Under the pieces are notes generated by a model. The model was given only the letters and a program-made list of their open reading frames with translations, was not told the origin of the DNA and did not search any database. A DNA stretch of 64,000 nucleotides. It comes from Paraburkholderia sp. CNPSo 3274 (lineage in GTDB: Bacteria > Pseudomonadota > Gammaproteobacteria > Burkholderiales > Burkholderiaceae). The stretch is from NCBI RefSeq assembly GCF_024206475.1, contig NZ_JAMBPR010000006.1, forward strand, positions 1-64,000, given 5' to 3'. Below are positions 55,497-64,000 of this stretch, piece by piece; within the stretch, counting starts at the first letter, position 1, and every line of letters begins with the position of its first letter. Made by a program: the position numbers and the translations under genes.

Positions 55497-56555
55497 ATGC
55501 AAGCCTGGCTTTCCAATCTGCAGCAACTGCTCGCGCACGGCGACGCCGCCGTGCTGGTCACCGTTGCGCGCGTCGAGGGATCGGCGCCGCGCGAGGCCGG
55601 CACCAAGATGATCGTCACGCGCGAAGCGGCCCGCCACACCATTGGCGGCGGCCACCTCGAATGGAAGGCCATCGAAATCGCGCGCCAGGTGCTGCGCGAA
55701 GGGATGCGCACGCCGCACGCGCGGCGCCTCGAGCGCCTCGCGCTCGGGCCGAGCCTCGGCCAGTGCTGCGGCGGCGCCGTGGTGCTCGCGTTCGAGCGCC
55801 TCGACGTAGCCGACCTCGGCTGGCTCGCCACCCTCGCGCGCCGCCTCGCGGCAGGCGCGTCGACCGTGCGTAGCGTATCATTTCGCTCCTCGCGGAACGG
55901 GAGCCCGGAAGGGGAAGGCACCGCAGCCGATCCGGCCATGCTGTCCGAGCCGGAACCGGGCGTGGAAGCGCCCGACTGCCTGCTTTGGGAAACGGGCGGC
56001 GCGCTGCTGCTCACCGAGACCATCGCGCCGAACGATTTTCCCGTTGTGCTGTTCGGCGCGGGCCACGTGGGCGCGGCGCTCGTGCGCGTGCTTGGCACGC
56101 TGCCCTGCCGCGTGCTGTGGGTCGACGAGCGCGACGCGGCGTTTCCGACGCCTGAGGCGTTCGCGCTGCTGAACGCGCCCAACGTAGCGATCGACGCCAA
56201 CGACGCGCCCGACGAAGCCGTCGACACGGCCCCGCCCGGCACGAGCTTCATCGTGATGACGCACGATCATTCGCGCGATCTCGATCTCGCCGAGCGCATC
56301 CTGCGTCGCGGTGACTTCGTGTTCTTCGGCATGATCGGCTCGCACTCGAAGCGCAAGCAGTTCGAGCACCGCCTCGCCGCGCGCGGCATCGATCCCCTGC
56401 AGATCGCGCGCATGAACTGCCCGCTCGGCGTGGACGGTATCGTCGACAAGTCGCCCGAAGTCATCGCCGTCTCGGCCGCCGCGCAATTGCTGCAGGTGAT
56501 CGAAGCAGCGAAGCTGGCGAGCGCAGCGCATGCCCCCGCCACCCATTCCGCGTGA
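55497..56555 (+). CDS. xdhC: XdhC-family molybdenum cofactor sulfuration/insertion protein
   Basis: XdhC binds molybdopterin and helps insert its sulfurated form into XdhB. The 352-residue protein has an N-terminal XdhC/CoxI domain with LVTVARVEGSAPREAGTKM and the conserved Cys-bearing SLGQCCGGAVVLAFE (about residues 84-98). A C-terminal Rossmann domain has VVLFGAGHVGAALVRVLGTLP and FFGMIGSHSKRKQFEHRL. GGGAG lies 11 nt before the ATG. It is third in the xdh set and is followed 40 bp later by the adenine/adenosine deaminase gene. Confidence 0.95.
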   Translation: MQAWLSNLQQLLAHGDAAVLVTVARVEGSAPREAGTKMIVTREAARHTIGGGHLEWKAIEIARQVLREGMRTPHARRLERLALGPSLGQCCGGAVVLAFERLDVADLGWLATLARRLAAGASTVRSVSFRSSRNGSPEGEGTAADPAMLSEPEPGVEAPDCLLWETGGALLLTETIAPNDFPVVLFGAGHVGAALVRVLGTLPCRVLWVDERDAAFPTPEAFALLNAPNVAIDANDAPDEAVDTAPPGTSFIVMTHDHSRDLDLAERILRRGDFVFFGMIGSHSKRKQFEHRLAARGIDPLQIARMNCPLGVDGIVDKSPEVIAVSAAAQLLQVIEAAKLASAAHAPATHSA

Positions 56556-56568
56556 TGTCAAACACTGA

Positions 56569-57657
<1,089 letters not shown>

Positions 57658-57849
57658 AGCGTGAACTCAGGCGCAAACTAAAACGCGGACTCGTCCGCAC
57701 AGCAAGCCCCAGCCCGGGCTGTCACACGAATCCGGTCCAGCGCGCGAGCGCCGGACCGTGGGCCCTCTTGCGTGCATTTTCAGGAGCGGCACGCGTCATG
57801 CGGGGCATGCATTGGACGAATACCTGAATCTATCGGAGACGAAGTTCCC

Positions 57850-59157
57850 ATGACTCAATCGGCTTACCGCGCAAAACTGTTGACGTTCACTGGCGACCCT
57901 GCGCAATCGTCCGACGCCGCTGTCTTTGACGACGACGGCGTCGTGATCGTCGAAGACGGCCACGTGGTCGCCTCGGGCGCGTGGTCCGCGCTCAAGTCGC
58001 GCGTGAGCGCTGGCGCGACGGTTCACGATCTGCGCGACAAGCTGATCGTGCCAGGCTTCATCGACACGCACATCCACTATCCGCAGACGGACATGATCGC
58101 CTCGCCCGCGCCGGGTCTGCTGCCGTGGCTGAACACGTACACGTTCCCGACCGAGCGCGGCTTCGAAAACGAAGCGGTGGCGCAGGACACGGCGCGCTTT
58201 TTCGTCGACGAGCTGCTCGCTTGCGGCACGACCACGGCGCTCGTGTACTGCACCGTGCACAAGCAGTCCGCCGACGCCCTCTTTACGGCTAGTGAAGCGA
58301 AGAACCTGCGCATGGTAGCGGGCAAGGTGCTGATGGACCGCCATTGCCCCGAGTTCCTGCGCGACACACCGCAAACGGGCTACGACGACAGCGCCGAGCT
58401 GATCGAGCGCTGGCACGACCGCGGGCGCCAGATGTACGCGCTCACGCCGCGCTTCGCGCCGACTTCGACCGAGGCGCAGCTCGAAGCGTGCGGCGCGCTC
58501 GCGAAGGCGCATGGCGACATATTCATCCAGAGCCACGTGGCCGAGAACCCGGACGAGGTGAAGTGGGTCAAGGAATTGTTTCCGGGCCATCGCAGTTACC
58601 TCGACGTGTACGATCACTATGGACTCCTGCGCAAGCGGGCGGTGTACGGCCACTGCATCTGGCTCGACGACGAAGACCGCCGCCGCATGGCGCATACGGG
58701 CACGGTCGCCGCGCACTGCCCGACCTCGAACCTGTTCCTTGGCAGCGGCCTGTTCGACTTCGACAAGGCGGGCGAATCGTCAATGCCCGTGACGCTCGCC
58801 ACCGACGTGGGCGGCGGCACCTCGTTCTCCATGCTGCAAACCATGAACGAGGCGCACAAGGTCGCACGCATGGGCGGCCACCACCTCACGGCCACCCGCA
58901 TGTTCTGGCTCGCGACAGCGGGCGCGGCGCACGCGCTCGATCTCGCCGACAAGATCGGCACGCTCGCGCCCGGCAGCGAAGCGGACTTCGTCGTGCTCGA
59001 TGCGCAGGCCACGCCGCTGCTCGCGCGGCGCACGGCGCGCGCGGAATCGCTGGAGGAGTTGCTGTTTGCGCTTGCCCTGCTCGGCGACGACCGCGCCGTG
59101 TTCGAAACCTACGCGGCAGGCAAACGCGTGCACAGCCGCGACGGCGCGCGCCGCTGA
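57850..59157 (+). CDS. guaD: Guanine deaminase
   Basis: This zinc amidohydrolase converts guanine to xanthine, the substrate of the adjacent xanthine dehydrogenase. The 435-residue protein has the metal motif PGFIDTHIHYPQTDMIAS (about residues 69-86), the substrate loop region near HKQSADALFTAS, the second His ligand in QSHVAENPDEV, a third in YGHCIWLDDEDRRR, and the metal Asp in LATDVGGGTSFSM. GGAG lies about 12 nt before the ATG. It is last in the purine set xdhA-xdhB-xdhC-adenine deaminase-guaD. Confidence 0.95.
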   Translation: MTQSAYRAKLLTFTGDPAQSSDAAVFDDDGVVIVEDGHVVASGAWSALKSRVSAGATVHDLRDKLIVPGFIDTHIHYPQTDMIASPAPGLLPWLNTYTFPTERGFENEAVAQDTARFFVDELLACGTTTALVYCTVHKQSADALFTASEAKNLRMVAGKVLMDRHCPEFLRDTPQTGYDDSAELIERWHDRGRQMYALTPRFAPTSTEAQLEACGALAKAHGDIFIQSHVAENPDEVKWVKELFPGHRSYLDVYDHYGLLRKRAVYGHCIWLDDEDRRRMAHTGTVAAHCPTSNLFLGSGLFDFDKAGESSMPVTLATDVGGGTSFSMLQTMNEAHKVARMGGHHLTATRMFWLATAGAAHALDLADKIGTLAPGSEADFVVLDAQATPLLARRTARAESLEELLFALALLGDDRAVFETYAAGKRVHSRDGARR

Positions 59158-59204
59158 CAGCCACACCCCGCGCGGGTTGCAGGAAAAAGCGCCATACTAT
59201 GCGC

Positions 59205-59356
59205 CTCATTGGGGAGTAGCCGCCTCGCATCGCGCCGCAGCGCCGGTCTTCGGATCTCAGGCTTGCCGTGCGCGAATTCGCGGGGGCGTCCGTCAACAGA
59301 CCTGGCCTGTAGGCCATGGCGGACGCAGCCTTTATCCCGGGCCTGGCGAGACCGAT
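59205..59356 (+). ncRNA. yybP-ykoY (manganese) riboswitch aptamer
   Basis: The stretch begins with the hallmark TTGGGGAGTAGCC (59209-59221). It has a second arm with GCGTCCG/CGGACGC (59286-59292 with 59320-59326) enclosing GTCAACA and a GGCC/GGCC hairpin. It closes with CCTTTATC and the conserved GGCGAGACC (59345-59353). These are the conserved features of yybP-ykoY aptamers, which bind Mn2+. It directly precedes a UPF0016/GDT1 manganese exporter gene, one of the classical targets, and should raise its expression when Mn2+ is high. Confidence 0.88.
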
Positions 59357-59397
59357 GACCCATGACCGCCGCAACAGGGCCCGGCGGTCCGTGGGTC
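59357..59397 (+). promoter_or_regulatory. Expression-platform hairpin of the riboswitch
   Basis: A nested hairpin follows the aptamer at once: GACCCA/TGGGTC (59357-59362 with 59392-59397) encloses the 8-bp perfect stem GACCGCCG/CGGCGGTC (59364-59371 with 59382-59389). There is no T-tract, so control is more likely at translation or by Rho than by an intrinsic terminator. It lies 40 nt before the GTG start. Confidence 0.6.
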
Positions 59398-59436
59398 GTC
59401 GCTCGCACACATCACGGCCCGAGGATCCATCACAAC

Positions 59437-60009
59437 GTGAACCAAGCCTTTTTGGTCTCGACCGGCGCGGTCGCGCTCGCCGAAATCGGCGACAAGACGC
59501 AGTTGCTTTCGCTCGTGCTCGCTGCGCGCTACCGCAAACCGCTGCCGATCATCCTCGGCGTGCTCGTCGCCACGCTCGTCAATCACTCGGGCGCGGGCGC
59601 GCTCGGCACGTGGCTCGGCGCGCTCGTCACGCCGGGTGTCATGCGCTGGGCGCTCGCCGCCTCGTTCGTCGCCATGGGGCTCTGGATCCTCGTACCGGAC
59701 AAGCTCGAAGAAGGCGAAGCGAACGTGAATCGCTCGCAGCTCGGCGTGTTCGGCGCAACAGTGGTGACCTTCTTTCTCGCGGAAATGGGCGACAAAACGC
59801 AGATCGCGACCGTGGCGCTCGCCGCGCGCTTTCACGACTTCTTTGGCGTGGTGGCGGGCACGACGCTTGGCATGATGATCGCCAATGTGCCCGCGATCCT
59901 GCTCGGCGACCGTTTCGCCCACAAGCTGCCGACGAAACTCGTGCATGCCGTTGCGGCGCTGCTGTTCGTCGTCCTCGGCGTGCTCGCGATTCTGGGCGTG
60001 GGGTTCTGA
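59437..60009 (+). CDS. GDT1/UPF0016 (TMEM165) family manganese exporter
   Basis: The 190-residue membrane protein has two copies of the family motif E-x-G-D-K-(T/S): AEIGDKTQLLSLVLAARY near the N-terminus and AEMGDKTQIATVALAARF in the second half. About six hydrophobic helices arrange as an inverted repeat. Family members export Mn2+ (MneA in Vibrio) or move Ca2+/Mn2+ for protons. The start is probably the GTG at 59437 (MNQAFLVSTGAVALAE); an in-frame ATG at 59362 lies within the riboswitch hairpin. The riboswitch upstream strongly supports a manganese role. Confidence 0.93.
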   Translation: MNQAFLVSTGAVALAEIGDKTQLLSLVLAARYRKPLPIILGVLVATLVNHSGAGALGTWLGALVTPGVMRWALAASFVAMGLWILVPDKLEEGEANVNRSQLGVFGATVVTFFLAEMGDKTQIATVALAARFHDFFGVVAGTTLGMMIANVPAILLGDRFAHKLPTKLVHAVAALLFVVLGVLAILGVGF

Positions 60010-60029
60010 CGTGCTGTCGCAAATGGCAT

Positions 60030-60062
60030 AAAAAAACGCGCCGGACACAAGGCCCAGCGCGT
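60030..60062 (-). terminator. Terminator of the DUF4136-like lipoprotein gene
   Basis: On the minus strand a 9-bp stem ACGCGCTGG/CCGGCGCGT (one T-G pair) with a 9-nt loop is followed by seven T residues, about 30 nt after the lipoprotein stop. It lies between the two convergent genes. Confidence 0.85.
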
Positions 60063-60092
60063 CACCTGGTGGGCGGGCACGACGATTCGTGC

Positions 60093-60791
60093 CTATTGCG
60101 CCGGCGCGCTCCCCGTCGCAGTCGCACCGCCCTGCCCCGCACCCGCCGGTGCCGCACCCGTCTCATTCGGCGCGCCGCCGTTCTTGCCGACCGGAATCTT
60201 GACCTCCGTGACGGTGCCGTTGGCCAGCGGGAAATTCCCCAGCGCACTCTGCACGAGAAAAGGCATCACGCGTACGAGCGAGGGATCGTCGCCCGAGGTG
60301 CGCGCCTGCACGTTATAAACCTCCTTGCCACTCGCCTTTTCCGTGATGCGAATGCCAAGCGCATGCGAATACACCGGGTAGCTCTGGTTCACGTAGGCGG
60401 GCTGGTACGGTCCCCACGCGCCCCACGGGTTCCACGGTCCCCAGTACGGGCCCGGCCAGGGGTTGTAGAACACGGGCTGCGCGACCGTCACCGTGTCGGT
60501 GCGGCTGCCGTAGGCGAGGCCCACCAGATAGCGCGCCTGCGGGTCGGCCACCAGGCGGAACGCGTGCATCGCGAGCCCGTTGGCCACGAACTGCTCGTAG
60601 GTGCTTTGCTCGATACTCTGGCTCTGCTCAGGGCTGCGTGTGAACGCAAAGGTGCGCGTGGCGTCGCTACCGCCGTCCCATGCGGAGAAGGCGGTCACCT
60701 GGCTCGTCACGTAAGTCGTGCAGCCGGAGAGCGTGAGTGCGAGCGCCGCCAGCATCAGGAGGGCGCGGCGGGTCCATCTGTCGTGCATCAT
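60093..60791 (-). CDS. DUF4136-like outer-membrane lipoprotein
   Basis: The 232-residue protein has a lipoprotein signal peptide with lipobox LSGC at about residues 24-27 (LMLAALALTLSGCTTYV). The mature region has FSAWDGGSDATRTFAFTR and SYEQF-like features of DUF4136 proteins. An aromatic/Pro/Gly stretch (PVFYNPWPGPYWGPWNPWG) follows, then a beta-rich part and a Gly/Ala-rich end. Function is unknown. The first of two adjacent ATGs (60791) is chosen, with GAGAAG upstream. A much longer in-frame extension runs over the pepN promoter and is rejected. Confidence 0.82.
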   Translation of the reverse strand: MMHDRWTRRALLMLAALALTLSGCTTYVTSQVTAFSAWDGGSDATRTFAFTRSPEQSQSIEQSTYEQFVANGLAMHAFRLVADPQARYLVGLAYGSRTDTVTVAQPVFYNPWPGPYWGPWNPWGAWGPYQPAYVNQSYPVYSHALGIRITEKASGKEVYNVQARTSGDDPSLVRVMPFLVQSALGNFPLANGTVTEVKIPVGKNGGAPNETGAAPAGAGQGGATATGSAPAQ

Positions 60792-61164
60792 GGTCTTCTC
60801 GTAGCAGTGTTGCTTCAGTTGGAAAAGTGCAGTCGTGGGGGCCGCTCTCTCCGATACGAACTTTCCGCCGCGCTTATTCCGTGTTGTTCCACGTCCGAAC
60901 CGTGCTGATTTCACGCCGGTCGTGTCTTGTTTTGCGCTCCGCTTGCCGCGCGGCAGGGCCTGATCATACTGACTCGTGGCGCGGCGCGAAAGTTCGGAGG
61001 CCGAGCCCCGACGGACAAAGCGGCCCGAGCCTTTGTACAATGGGGCGAACCGCCGCGCTCGCGCGACGGCAGGCAGCGCCCGACGGGCGCACACGCCGCC
61101 GCGGCCGGCCAATCCGATCCACACCGAGCGATCCATACCGATCCGACACGCCCCTATCCAGACC
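60792..61164. other. Divergent region between the lipoprotein gene and pepN
   Basis: This 373-bp gap holds the two promoters. A TACAAT box at 61036-61041 with GGACAA 17 bp upstream is the best candidate for pepN, leaving a leader of about 115 nt. No gene or repeat is recognised in the rest. Confidence 0.45.
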
Positions 61165-63855
61165 ATGTCCGATACCGCCACGCCCACCGTGATCCGCCGC
61201 GAAGACTACGCGCCGCCCGCGTTTCTGATCGATACCGTCGACCTCGAATTCGACCTCGTGCCCGAGCGCACGATCGTCAAGAGCACCTTGCGCGTGCGTC
61301 GCAATCCCGACGCACAACCCACCGCGCATCTCGAACTCATGGGCGAGCAGCTCGAATTCATTGGCGCGGCGATCGACGGCAAGCCTTACGCGAATGTGCA
61401 TGCACACGAACACGGGCTCACGATCGAGAACGTGCCCGATTCCTTCGAGCTCACGCTCACCGGCGCGTGCGATCCCGCCGCCAACACCACGCTCTCGGGC
61501 CTGTACGTGTCGAGCGGCAACTTCTTCACGCAGTGCGAGGCCGAAGGTTTTCGCCGCATCACCTGGTTCCTCGACCGACCCGACGTGATGGCGACCTACA
61601 CGGTCACGCTGCGCGCAGACAAGATCGCCTACCCGGTGCTGCTCTCGAACGGCAATCTGATCGCCGAAGGCGAGCTGCCCGATGGCCGTCACTATGCGAA
61701 ATGGGAAGACCCGTTCCGCAAGCCGAGCTATCTGTTCGCGCTCGTGGCGGGCAAGCTCGTGGCGCTGGAAGAGCGCATCCAGAGCGGCTCGGGCAAGGAA
61801 AAGCTGCTGCAGGTCTGGGTCGAGCCGCACGATCTCGACAAGACGCGCCACGCCATGGACTCGCTCATCCACTCGATCCACTGGGACGAGCAGCGCTTTG
61901 GCCTCGAACTCGATCTCGACCGCTTCATGATCGTCGCGGTGAGCGACTTCAACATGGGCGCGATGGAGAACAAGGGACTCAACATCTTCAATACGAAGTA
62001 CGTGCTCGCGAATCCGGAAACCGCCACCGATGTCGACTTCGCCAACATCGAGGCCGTGGTCGGTCACGAGTACTTCCACAACTGGACCGGCAACCGCGTG
62101 ACCTGCCGCGACTGGTTCCAGCTGAGCCTGAAGGAAGGCCTCACGGTGTTCCGCGATCAGGAGTTCTCGGCGGCGATGTCGGGCGGCGACGAGAACGAAG
62201 CGGCGCGCGCGACGAAACGCATCGAAGACGTGCGCGTGCTGCGCCAGATGCAGTTCGCCGAAGACGCGGGCCCGATGGCGCACCCGGTGCGCCCCGAGAG
62301 CTACGTCGAGATCAACAACTTCTACACGATGACCGTCTACGAAAAAGGTGCGGAAGTCGTGCGGATGTATCAAACGCTGCTCGGACGCGACGGCTTCCGT
62401 AAAGGCATGGACCTGTACTTCCAGCGCCACGACGGCGAGGCCGTGACCTGCGACGACTTCCGCCACGCCATGGCCGACGCCAATGGCCGCGACCTCGCGC
62501 AGTTCGAACGCTGGTACAGCCAGGCGGGCACGCCGCGCGTGAGCGTGACGACGAGCTACGACGAAGGCACGCGCTGCTACAGCGTGACGCTCACGCAGGG
62601 CTACGCCAACGGCTCGCCCGCCGCGCGCGAAACACAAAAGGGCCCGCTGCACATTCCGTTTGCGATCGGCCTGATCGGCCCGGACGGCGCGGACCTGCCG
62701 CTGCGCCTCGAAGGCGAAGCCGCCGCACACGGCACGACGCGCGTGCTGGAGCTGACCGACACGCAGCAGACCTTCACGTTCGCCGATGTGATGGCCAAGC
62801 CCCTGCCCTCGCTGCTGCGCAACTTCTCGGCGCCGGTCATCGTCGACTACGACTACGGCAACGACGAACTCGCGTTCCTGCTCGCGCACGACAGCGATGC
62901 GTTCAACCGCTGGGAAGCGGGTCAGCGCCTCGCCACGCGCGAACTGCTCGCGCTTGCCGGACGCGCCGCCGCGGGCCAGCCGCTCGAAATCAACGACGCG
63001 CTCGTCGATGCATTCCGCCGCGTGCTGACCGACGAATCGCTCTCGCCGTCGTTCCGCGAGCTTGCGCTCATGCTGCCTTCGGAAACGTATCTCGCCGAAC
63101 AGATGACCGAATCCGATCCGGCCGCCGTGCATGCCGCGCGCCAGTTCGTGCGCAAGCAACTGGCAGCGGCGCTGCAAGGCGAATGGCTCGCGGCCTATGA
63201 GCGCAATGTCACGCCGGGCGCATACGAGCCGACGCCCGAGGCGGCCGGACACCGCGGGTTGAAGAACCTTGCGCTCTCGTATCTCTCGGAACTCGACGAT
63301 TTCGCGCAAGCGGTGCGACTCGCCACGGCACAATACGATGCCGCGAACAACATGACCGACCGTTCGGCGGCGCTTTCCGCGCTGTTGAACGTGCAAGCGG
63401 CCACGGGCGGCGACGTCGCGCGCCGCGCGCTTGAAGACTTCTACGTGCGCTTCGAGAAGGAACCGCTCGTGATCGACAAGTGGTTCGCGCTGCAAGCCAC
63501 GCAACGTGGCACGGCGCGACGCCCGACCATCGAGACGGTGCGCGCGCTCATGGGCCACCCGGCGTTCAACATCAAGAACCCGAACCGCGCACGCTCGCTG
63601 ATCTTCAGCTTCTGCGCGGCGAACCCCGCGCAGTTCCACGCCGCCGACGGCTCGGGCTACGCGTTCTGGGCCGACCAGGTGATCGCGCTCGACGCGCTCA
63701 ATCCGCAGGTCGCGGCGCGCCTCGCCCGCAATCTCGAACTGTGGCGCCGCTTCACGCCGGCGTTGCGTGACGCGATGCGCGCCGCGCTCGAGCGGGTAGC
63801 CAGCGAGGCCAAATCGCGCGACGTGCGCGAGATCGTCGAAAAAGCGCTGGCTTGA
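61165..63855 (+). CDS. pepN: Aminopeptidase N (M1 family)
   Basis: PepN is a cytoplasmic zinc aminopeptidase with broad specificity that helps finish protein turnover. The 896-residue protein has the substrate motif GAMEN at residues 265-269. The zinc motif HEYFHNW is at residues 301-307 (catalytic Glu302), with the third ligand Glu about 19 residues later in LSLKEGLTVFRDQEF. The length is close to E. coli PepN (870). The start at MSDTATPTVIRREDY fits the family; longer upstream frames are Arg/Pro-rich. A weak hairpin with seven T follows. Confidence 0.96.
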   Translation: MSDTATPTVIRREDYAPPAFLIDTVDLEFDLVPERTIVKSTLRVRRNPDAQPTAHLELMGEQLEFIGAAIDGKPYANVHAHEHGLTIENVPDSFELTLTGACDPAANTTLSGLYVSSGNFFTQCEAEGFRRITWFLDRPDVMATYTVTLRADKIAYPVLLSNGNLIAEGELPDGRHYAKWEDPFRKPSYLFALVAGKLVALEERIQSGSGKEKLLQVWVEPHDLDKTRHAMDSLIHSIHWDEQRFGLELDLDRFMIVAVSDFNMGAMENKGLNIFNTKYVLANPETATDVDFANIEAVVGHEYFHNWTGNRVTCRDWFQLSLKEGLTVFRDQEFSAAMSGGDENEAARATKRIEDVRVLRQMQFAEDAGPMAHPVRPESYVEINNFYTMTVYEKGAEVVRMYQTLLGRDGFRKGMDLYFQRHDGEAVTCDDFRHAMADANGRDLAQFERWYSQAGTPRVSVTTSYDEGTRCYSVTLTQGYANGSPAARETQKGPLHIPFAIGLIGPDGADLPLRLEGEAAAHGTTRVLELTDTQQTFTFADVMAKPLPSLLRNFSAPVIVDYDYGNDELAFLLAHDSDAFNRWEAGQRLATRELLALAGRAAAGQPLEINDALVDAFRRVLTDESLSPSFRELALMLPSETYLAEQMTESDPAAVHAARQFVRKQLAAALQGEWLAAYERNVTPGAYEPTPEAAGHRGLKNLALSYLSELDDFAQAVRLATAQYDAANNMTDRSAALSALLNVQAATGGDVARRALEDFYVRFEKEPLVIDKWFALQATQRGTARRPTIETVRALMGHPAFNIKNPNRARSLIFSFCAANPAQFHAADGSGYAFWADQVIALDALNPQVAARLARNLELWRRFTPALRDAMRAALERVASEAKSRDVREIVEKALA

Positions 63856-63912
63856 TCAGACGAAACGGCACAAAGCGCGCGGCGCCTGAGCAGCGCCGCG
63901 CGGCGACCCACG

Positions 63913-63937
63913 AACCGGCCTTCGCGTCGGTTTTTTT
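63913..63937 (+). terminator. Probable terminator of pepN
   Basis: AACCG/CGGTT arms with an imperfect inner GC pair and a short loop are followed by a seven-T run, 58 nt after the pepN stop. The stem is short, so confidence is moderate. Confidence 0.6.
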
Positions 63938-64000
63938 GCGCATTTTTTTCGCGATTATTTTTGGCGGTGCGAAGAGAACCGTCACCGCGCGAAACGCCGC

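Noticed and set aside
60964..63639. An 891-codon minus-strand open frame
   Set aside because: It is antisense to pepN, with the same biased composition as other shadow frames. pepN has all catalytic motifs.

Overview
The window is a 64-kb stretch of a high-GC betaproteobacterial chromosome. Gene content and order point to Burkholderiaceae, most likely Paraburkholderia, Caballeronia or Burkholderia. The clues are the gyrA-serC-pheA-hisC-tyrA-aroA-cmk-rpsA-ihfB-lapAB series, single-domain rfaE1 next to hldD, and a tmRNA whose tag reads ANDETFALAA. Genes are dense, almost all reading frames are intact, and I see no prophage, insertion sequence, CRISPR array, rRNA or tRNA.

Bases 1-8700 hold the start of etfB, a methionine-type ABC importer (metNIQ), a lysophospholipase-like hydrolase, a crotonase-fold protein without the usual catalytic glutamates, an HDAC-like deacetylase, a lytic transglycosylase and cysM. 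Bases 8900-27200 form one long minus-strand series. Read in its own direction it runs gyrA, a DUF2059 gene, serC, pheA, hisC, tyrA, aroA, cmk, rpsA, ihfB, lapA, lapB, ugd, rfaE1, hldD and a ComEA-like gene. It therefore joins DNA topology, serine and aromatic amino-acid synthesis, translation, nucleoid structure and LPS core assembly. It matches the mixed-function supraoperon known from Pseudomonas, extended here into LPS genes.

Bases 27200-31100 carry a divergent ompA-family gene, ubiG, gph, the tmRNA gene ssrA and a small secreted protein of unknown function. Bases 31180-37670 are a soluble NAD-linked molybdenum formate dehydrogenase locus: a divergent ModE/LysR-like regulator (fdsR) and fdsG-B-A-D. 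The fdsC chaperone gene usual at this position is absent. Bases 37700-51100 are a mixed accessory stretch: an FAD monooxygenase, an arsR-CDF metal efflux pair with a clear operator, a TPR/glycosyltransferase-like protein, a citrate-type MFS symporter, a GNAT enzyme, a glutamine amidotransferase with a long disordered N-terminus, a CPA2 antiporter, an amidase, dsbB and a possible frameshifted small gene.

Bases 51440-59160 are a purine catabolism unit: xanthine dehydrogenase (xdhA, xdhB, xdhC), an adenine/adenosine deaminase and guanine deaminase, which together funnel adenine and guanine to urate. The window ends with a yybP-ykoY (manganese) riboswitch ahead of a GDT1/UPF0016 manganese exporter, a DUF4136-like lipoprotein and pepN.

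I found no clearly undescribed multi-gene system. The most useful leads are the riboswitch with its expression-platform hairpin, the likely adenine deaminase misnaming trap, the catalytically altered crotonase, the incomplete fds operon with an unusual cysteine-rich FdsA N-terminus, and several small unassigned coding candidates.
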